Of a DNA stretch of 43,946 bases, positions 39,204 to 43,946 are shown in pieces; position 1 is the first letter of the stretch; the number at the start of each line of letters is the position of its first letter. The notes under the pieces are model-generated. The model saw nothing but the letters and a program-made list of their open reading frames with translations. It was not told the origin of the DNA and did no database searches. The DNA comes from Planctomycetaceae bacterium (GTDB lineage Bacteria > Planctomycetota > SZUA-567): assembly GCA_021205245.1 (NCBI GenBank), contig JAJPXZ010000127.1, positions 1-43,946 of the forward strand, written 5' to 3'. A program made the translations under genes and the position numbers.

Positions 39204-40511
39204 GTGGACGACAACCGTCTCCTCCATATCGACCAGCGCCAGGGCCATGTCGCCATCGACATGGGGTTGATGACCGATCGCCAGGTCAAGGACGCCACCA
39301 TGCAGATGTTGCTGCGGAACGCCGCCTTGGCGACGCCCCTCAGCTTCGGCCAGGTCGCGTTGGAACTCGGCTATCTCGACCAGGAGGGTCTTGCCGCGGT
39401 CGAGATGGAGGAGCGCCGCCGCCGCCGTCTCATCAACGGCTACGAAATCATCGACATGATCGGCTCCGGCACCATCGCCACCGTCTACCACGCCATGCAA
39501 TTGACCATGGATCGGGAGGTGGCGTTAAAAATCCTCCACCCGCGCCTGGCGTCGGACCCGGTGTTTGTCCGGGCCTATATCGCCGAGGCGCAGGCGGTGT
39601 CGCGGTTCCACCATCCGAATATCGTCCAGGGCTTTGACGCGGGCGAGTCGAACGGCTTCTTCTACTTCGCCCACGAATACCTGCCCGGCGGCTCGATTGC
39701 CGACCGTCTGGCGCGGGGCGAAGAGGAGGCGCGTTTTTCCGAAGGCCGGTTGCTGAAATATCTGAAACAGACCACCTCCGCCCTTATGCACGCCTGGAAC
39801 GTCGCCGTCTACCATGGCGACATCAACCCGGGCAACCTGCTCCTGGACGCGAACGGCAACATCAAGCTGGCCAACCTCGGCGTCCCCCGGGTCGCCGGCC
39901 TTCGCACCATGGGCGGGACAGCCATGCCCGGCTTTGTCCGCTGCGGCCCCGAATACGCCGCGCCGGAGCAGCTCGACAAACCAGACCTCGTCAACCCGCA
40001 GACCGATATCTACAGCCTCGGCGCGACATTCTACCACATATCCTTCGGCGTCCAGCCGTTCACCGCGCCCGAAGGGATCTCGCTGGCCGATTACCGCCTT
40101 TCGGTGCAATTGCCGTCCTTCTCGCTGGAGAGTCAGGAGGGGTTTTCGGCCAAATATCTCCGTCTCCTCCACGACATGCTTGAAGTTGATCCGGCCAAGC
40201 GACCCGCCAATCCGGAGGAACTCGCCGACCGGTTGGAGAAATTCCACCAGTCCGGTTCCGATGACTCGAGCGTGCCGGGGCAGGGGCGGACCGGCGTCGC
40301 GCCAGCGGCATCCGCCATATCCGGACGCACTTCGGGGCGCTTGTCCAAGCGGGCGGTCGCGCCCAATCCGCACTCGCCCGAGCGGTCGTTTTCCTTGAAG
40401 CGGCGCAAAGAGGTGGGACAGGCCTCGCCTGCCAGGCGCTGGTTGCTGCGGGCGGTCGTGGCTGCGGTTGCCGCCGTCCTGCTGTGGCTGTACTTCCTTT
40501 CTCGGGGATAA
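39204..40511 (+). CDS. Membrane-anchored Ser/Thr kinase-like protein with altered DFG motif
   Basis: The product is 435 aa from GTG 39204 (GGGGAACC upstream). Residues 1-75 hold two tandem motifs resembling MshEN (GHVAIDMGLMTDRQVKDATMQ and FGQVALELGYLDQEGLAAVEMEE). A PknB-type kinase domain follows (about 80-350): P-loop IGSGTIATVY, VALK (Lys109), HGDINPGN (Asp206, Asn211 kept, usual HRDxKPxN), but the DFG triplet is NLG (Asn224 in IKLANLG), so the main metal-binding Asp is missing. APEQ is kept. A low-complexity linker and one TM helix near the C-terminus (LLRAVVAAVAAVLLWLYFL) anchor it. It may be a pseudokinase, or have weak activity. It lies 14 bases after alaS. Confidence 0.82.
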   Translation: MDDNRLLHIDQRQGHVAIDMGLMTDRQVKDATMQMLLRNAALATPLSFGQVALELGYLDQEGLAAVEMEERRRRRLINGYEIIDMIGSGTIATVYHAMQLTMDREVALKILHPRLASDPVFVRAYIAEAQAVSRFHHPNIVQGFDAGESNGFFYFAHEYLPGGSIADRLARGEEEARFSEGRLLKYLKQTTSALMHAWNVAVYHGDINPGNLLLDANGNIKLANLGVPRVAGLRTMGGTAMPGFVRCGPEYAAPEQLDKPDLVNPQTDIYSLGATFYHISFGVQPFTAPEGISLADYRLSVQLPSFSLESQEGFSAKYLRLLHDMLEVDPAKRPANPEELADRLEKFHQSGSDDSSVPGQGRTGVAPAASAISGRTSGRLSKRAVAPNPHSPERSFSLKRRKEVGQASPARRWLLRAVVAAVAAVLLWLYFLSRG

Positions 40512-40514
40512 GGC

Positions 40515-41393
40515 ATGAGCCCATATTATACCGTCCTGTTGCTGGCGTTCGTCATCCTGCTGGCGATCCTGCTGATTCGCTACGTCAACAACACCGTCGA
40601 CAGCGAGTTCCGCAGTTTGGCGCGAAGCGTCGCCGACGCCGACTACCGGGCCGAACGCTTGGCCGCCGTCGACGCCAAACTCGCGCCGCTTCTTCCTCTC
40701 AGTCCCGACGTGCCGCCCTTGCATAAACCCGGCCCGCTCCGGGGCGTGGCCGCGCCGATGTTGTTGGCGCTCGGGGTGGTGCTGCTGTGGGGCGCGGGGT
40801 CGGCGATCCACGACAGGGAGTTGTGGCTCTATGGCGGCGTGGCGACGCTGGCGCTGGCGATTTTCATTATGTTGGTGACGCTCCGCAAGCGGCGGCGGAC
40901 GCGGACGGCGCGGCTGCTGTTGTATCGGGCCGACCTGCGCCGCCTCGACGACAACCGCGCCGGATCGGCCGAGGACCTGCGCGAACTGCTCAAACTCACC
41001 CCCTGGGACGACAGCGCCTGGGCCGAACTTTCCGACGACCTCGCCGCCGGCGGCCAGCTCGAGGACGCCCTCGCCGCCATCGACCATGCGGCACGCGTCG
41101 ACCCGCAATACGACGAGTACCGTCAGCTCCAGGCTTCGCTGGCGATACGCACGGGCCAACTCGACCGCGCCAGGCAGGCTATCCAGGAATGGACCGAACT
41201 GGACGGCATGCGCCAGGACGACCCCCGCCTTGCCATCTACACGGCGGCGTTGCAATTGGCCGAAGGCGAGCGAGAGAGCGCGGCGGCGACGATTCGCACC
41301 GTCCTGCTGGACCGCGACGCCTCGGCGTGGGAATACTTGGATTCAGACAGCGCCCTGTCGGGCATCAGGGCCTTGTTGCCGGGAAAGGGATAA
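40515..41393 (+). CDS. Membrane protein with TPR-like repeats
   Basis: The product is 292 aa. TM helices: one at the N-terminus (YYTVLLLAFVILLAILLIRYV) and two in the middle (GVAAPMLLALGVVLLWGAGSA; LWLYGGVATLALAIFIMLVTL). After a basic stretch (KRRRRTRTARL), the C-terminal 150 residues are TPR-like: ARLLLYRADLRRLDDNRAGSAEDLRELLKLTPWDDSAWAELSDDLAAGGQLEDALAAIDHAARVDPQYDEYRQLQASLAIRTGQLDRARQAIQEW. It starts 3 bases after the kinase gene stop and ends 3 bases before the next gene, so translation is likely coupled. TPRs bind proteins; a partner such as the adjacent kinase-like protein is an inference. Confidence 0.72.
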   Translation: MSPYYTVLLLAFVILLAILLIRYVNNTVDSEFRSLARSVADADYRAERLAAVDAKLAPLLPLSPDVPPLHKPGPLRGVAAPMLLALGVVLLWGAGSAIHDRELWLYGGVATLALAIFIMLVTLRKRRRTRTARLLLYRADLRRLDDNRAGSAEDLRELLKLTPWDDSAWAELSDDLAAGGQLEDALAAIDHAARVDPQYDEYRQLQASLAIRTGQLDRARQAIQEWTELDGMRQDDPRLAIYTAALQLAEGERESAAATIRTVLLDRDASAWEYLDSDSALSGIRALLPGKG

Positions 41394-41396
41394 GGG

Positions 41397-42338
41397 ATGA
41401 AAAATCTTGGCCTGGTGTTTTTGCCGCCGGTCAACGGCTTGCCGGGGATGGAGGAGCGGCACGTCGCCGCGCTGCGGCAGTGCGTGCCGTCGGTCGACTG
41501 GCGCGTCTGCGCGGGTAAGGACGAGACAGCCGCGCTGCTTCCCGACGCGGTGGCGGCCCTGGTTTGGGCCTTTTCGTCGTCCTGGAACGACAGAGCCGGC
41601 ACCCTGCGCCTTATCGCCACGCCTGCCGCCGGACGCGACTGGATTCACGCCACGCCCCGAGCCGGTCTGGAAATTCTCTTCGGTCATTACCACGGCGAAC
41701 TGATGGCCGAGACCCTTCTCGGTCTCATGCTCGCCTTGACCCGGGGCATCAAGGACTCGCTCGACCGCCGCGACCAGGCATGGCCCAGGGTGGAGGTCGG
41801 GAGCGCCATGCGCCCTCTCCGGGGCAGCCACGCCGTCGTCGTCGGCTTTGGCAATATCGGCAAATGGGTGGGACGGCTGCTCGTGCCGATGGGCGTGCGC
41901 GTCACCGGCGTCAACCGGAAGAGCCTGGACCGCCCCGACTATTTCCGTCCCGAGGACCGGGTGATTCGCCTGGACGACCTCGACGCGGTCCTGCCCGAAG
42001 CGGACCACCTGATCATGGTCCTGCCCGGCGACACCGGCACCGACAAGCTCCTGGACGCGCGCCGCATCGGGTTGCTTCGCCCCGCCGCCTTTGTTTATAA
42101 TATAGGTCGCGGCAATGCCATAGATCTTGACGCCCTGGCGGCGGCATTGCGGGAGGGGCGGCTGGCCGGAGCCGGCCTCGACGTCTATCCCGAAGAACCG
42201 CTGCCCGAGGCTTCGCCCATCCGGTCGTGTCCCCGGACCATCCTGTTGCCGCACGTGTCGGCATTTGGTCCCACGTATTTCGACTTGTGGATGAGGGAAT
42301 TGCTGCCCGCGCTGGAGGGGATGTTCACGAACCAATAG
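41397..42338 (+). CDS. D-isomer-specific 2-hydroxyacid dehydrogenase
   Basis: The product is 313 aa. It is an NAD(P)-dependent oxidoreductase that interconverts 2-hydroxy and 2-keto acids. The Rossmann motif is GFGNIG (VVVGFGNIGKWVGRLL), and the catalytic triad of the family is intact: Arg238 (NIGRGN), Glu266 or Glu267 (DVYPEEPLP) and His286 (LPHVSA). The N-terminal substrate half is more divergent than in characterised lactate or glycerate enzymes, so the substrate is unknown. It sits 9 bases before larC, which makes the nickel-pincer cofactor of lactate racemase; a shared hydroxyacid metabolism is plausible but unproven. Confidence 0.88.
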   Translation: MKNLGLVFLPPVNGLPGMEERHVAALRQCVPSVDWRVCAGKDETAALLPDAVAALVWAFSSSWNDRAGTLRLIATPAAGRDWIHATPRAGLEILFGHYHGELMAETLLGLMLALTRGIKDSLDRRDQAWPRVEVGSAMRPLRGSHAVVVGFGNIGKWVGRLLVPMGVRVTGVNRKSLDRPDYFRPEDRVIRLDDLDAVLPEADHLIMVLPGDTGTDKLLDARRIGLLRPAAFVYNIGRGNAIDLDALAAALREGRLAGAGLDVYPEEPLPEASPIRSCPRTILLPHVSAFGPTYFDLWMRELLPALEGMFTNQ

Positions 42339-42347
42339 GAGGATCCT

Positions 42348-43823
42348 ATGCATTTACATCTGGACTGCCAATTCGGCATGGCGGGGGATATGCTCCTGGC
42401 CGCCCTCATCGATGCCGGAGCCGACAAGGACGCGATTGTCGCCATTCTTCGCAGCACCGCTCTCGCCGACTTCGAGGTGGAGGCGGAGCGGACCACCCGA
42501 GGCGGCGTTTCGGCCATGCTCCTTGACGTTATCGACACCAGCGGCGTGACGCGGCAGGGCAAACACACCCACGATCACAGCCACGACCATCCGCATGATC
42601 ACGACCACGCGCACGAACACGGCCATTCACATGACCATGAGCATGGGCACGATCATGAGCACGAGCACAGTCATGATCACAGCGACGGAGGCCACCGCCA
42701 CGGTCCGCACCGCCATCTCGAGGATCTCCTGACCCTGCTTGAAACAGACACCATCGTTCCCCGGGTGCGCGAGCGGGCGAGCCGCATTTTCCGCATCATG
42801 GCCCAGGCCGAAGCGACAGTGCATGGCCAGACCGTCGACACCGTGCATTTCCACGAGATCAGCGGCATCGACACGGCGGTGGATGTCATCGGCTCCTGTA
42901 TCGCGCTGGAGTTGTTGGACGTCGACAGCATCTCGGCATCGCCGCCGTCGGTCGGCTCGGGAATGCTCATGTGCGAGCACGGCATTTTCCCCGTTCCCGC
43001 CCCCGCCACGCTGGAAATTCTTAAGAGCAACAACATCCCCTGGCGCGCCGGCGGCGAGGGCGAACGCGCCACCCCGACCGGCATGGCGCTCCTGGCCGGC
43101 TTGGCCGAAACGTACGGCGACTCGCCGCAGATTACCGTCACCCGCATCGGCTACGGAGCCGGACACCGCGAATTCGACGATGTCCCCAATCTGCTCCGCG
43201 TCATCATCGGCAAGCCCGGCGTCCCGGGCGAATCGGAGCGTCCCGGCGGCGGCAAGACGATTATCACCGAGCCGGAGCAGGAGGTCTCGGGCGAGATAGT
43301 CCGCGTTCCCCTGGACGAAGCCATGCTGCCGGCTGCGGTCGCGGCCATGTTACCGGGCGAAGTCGCCGCCGATGGCGACCGGGTGGTGGAATTCCGCTTC
43401 GCGGTCGACGACATGACGCCCGAGTCAATCGGCTATCTGTGCGAACGCTGCCTGGCTGCGGGCGCGCTCGAAGCCTACGCGGTGGCGGCAATCATGAAAA
43501 AAGGCCGTCCCGGCCACGAGGTGACTGTCCTCGCGACACCCGATTCGGCACCGGTGGTTGTGAATGTCCTCTGGCGCGAATCCAGCACCTTCGGGATGCG
43601 GGTGGGCGAGCGTTCCCGGCTGGTCCTGGCGAGGGATTTCCGCACCGTGCTGGTGCTTGGCCACGAGGTGCGGGTCAAGCTTGGCTGGCTCGGCGGATCG
43701 CTTGTCCGCTGCCAGCCCGAATACGAGGACTGCCGCAACGCCGCGCTCGACAGCGGCCGGCCGCTGGTCGAGGTGTACCAGTTGGCTGCTCGCGCCGCGG
43801 AGAAGTTCGTCGGCGGCCAGTAA
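42348..43823 (+). CDS. larC: Nickel-pincer cofactor biosynthesis protein LarC
   Basis: The product is 491 aa. LarC inserts nickel into the pyridinium thiocarboxylate pincer cofactor used by lactate racemase LarA and relatives. The start MHLHLDCQFGMAGDM fits the family (D..GaaGDM). Residues 72-123 form a His-rich loop with 24 His in 52 residues (repeats such as DHSHDHPHDHDH), a likely nickel store or chelator. Then comes HFHEISGIDTAVDVIG, and the second half (from about 305) matches the LarC2 region. In Lactobacillus plantarum larC is split by a programmed frameshift; here it is a single unbroken frame. AGGAGG lies six bases before ATG 42348. No larA, larB or larE is in the window. Confidence 0.92.
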   Translation: MHLHLDCQFGMAGDMLLAALIDAGADKDAIVAILRSTALADFEVEAERTTRGGVSAMLLDVIDTSGVTRQGKHTHDHSHDHPHDHDHAHEHGHSHDHEHGHDHEHEHSHDHSDGGHRHGPHRHLEDLLTLLETDTIVPRVRERASRIFRIMAQAEATVHGQTVDTVHFHEISGIDTAVDVIGSCIALELLDVDSISASPPSVGSGMLMCEHGIFPVPAPATLEILKSNNIPWRAGGEGERATPTGMALLAGLAETYGDSPQITVTRIGYGAGHREFDDVPNLLRVIIGKPGVPGESERPGGGKTIITEPEQEVSGEIVRVPLDEAMLPAAVAAMLPGEVAADGDRVVEFRFAVDDMTPESIGYLCERCLAAGALEAYAVAAIMKKGRPGHEVTVLATPDSAPVVVNVLWRESSTFGMRVGERSRLVLARDFRTVLVLGHEVRVKLGWLGGSLVRCQPEYEDCRNAALDSGRPLVEVYQLAARAAEKFVGGQ

Positions 43824-43946
43824 CTCGTTTCACCAAAACGCTGCCAAGACGTCACCCCGGCGGGGAAGCAGCGACCAACGCGCACGCGGGTAGTTGTGCC
43901 GGGGCAACCGGGATGACAATCGCTACAGTATCTCCCAGCATACGGT
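43824..43946. other. Non-coding end of the window
   Basis: No gene or clear terminator is seen in these 123 bases. CGTCACCCCGGCG near 43850 matches the core of the GC-rich repeat at 1832 and 33488, but the similarity then fades. Confidence 0.3.

Noticed and set aside
42561-42716. Tandem-repeat or CRISPR-like appearance of CAT/CAC/GAT runs
   Set aside because: The repeat is in frame, irregular, and encodes the His-rich loop of LarC.

Overview
The window is a chromosomal stretch of a Gram-negative bacterium. The 3-deoxy-8-phosphooctulonate synthase (LPS), two outer-membrane beta-barrels, a Spy/CpxP-like protein and an RseP-type protease all imply an outer membrane. Coding DNA is visibly G+C-rich, while several intergenic spacers are sharply AT-rich. 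McsA/McsB arginine phosphorylation, a hexulose-phosphate-synthase/RraA fusion, a CBS-type family II pyrophosphatase, a V4R sensor and a MshEN-like kinase together suggest a non-proteobacterial lineage. The PVC group (Lentisphaerota-like) is my best guess, but this is inference from gene content only. No rRNA, tRNA, CRISPR array, transposase or prophage was seen.

Layout. 1-3.6 kb: the 3' end of a divergent dnaA, an outer-membrane barrel protein, and a convergent V4R sensor/diguanylate cyclase pair. 3.7-7.1 kb: the iron operon dtxR-feoA-feoB (minus strand). 7.3-9.3 kb: an RsiV-like secreted protein and a bacteriohemerythrin with a long basic tail. 9.4-12.0 kb: kdsA and a CBS-domain pyrophosphatase (minus). 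12.2-16.8 kb: an envelope-stress block, made of a Spy-like protein, an ECF sigma factor, a small one-TM protein, a one-TM periplasmic sensor-like protein and a site-2 protease with about four PDZ modules. 16.9-25.1 kb: an orphan ParA, an exonuclease-DinG helicase, TypA/BipA, a UPF0316 membrane protein and an unknown two-TM protein. 25.3-27.6 kb: an autotransporter with a beta-helix passenger. 27.6-30.7 kb: hps-rraA, mcsA, mcsB (minus). 30.8-33.4 kb: an RluA-type pseudouridine synthase, an HU-type protein with an H1-like tail and a FadR-type regulator. 33.6-36.3 kb: a hybrid histidine kinase (minus). 36.5-43.8 kb: a tight five-gene operon of alaS, a kinase-like protein with an altered DFG motif, a TPR membrane protein, a 2-hydroxyacid dehydrogenase and larC.

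How the parts work together. Three blocks look like functional units. The iron block couples a DtxR-type repressor by an ATGA overlap to ferrous-iron import. The sigma block has the order and sizes of CnrH/CnrY/CnrX-type systems and sits beside a protease family that releases sigma factors. The alaS operon has gaps of 3-14 bp and joins translation, a membrane-anchored kinase-like protein and nickel-pincer cofactor synthesis.

Non-coding structure is rich. Eight visible sigma70-type promoters have -35 and -10 hexamers separated by 16 bp (seven cases) or 17 bp (one). There are about eight clear intrinsic terminators, several palindromes beside promoters, and two families of dispersed intergenic repeat: an AT-rich hairpin element in two full and at least two partial copies, and a GC-rich repeat of about 98 bp in two copies.
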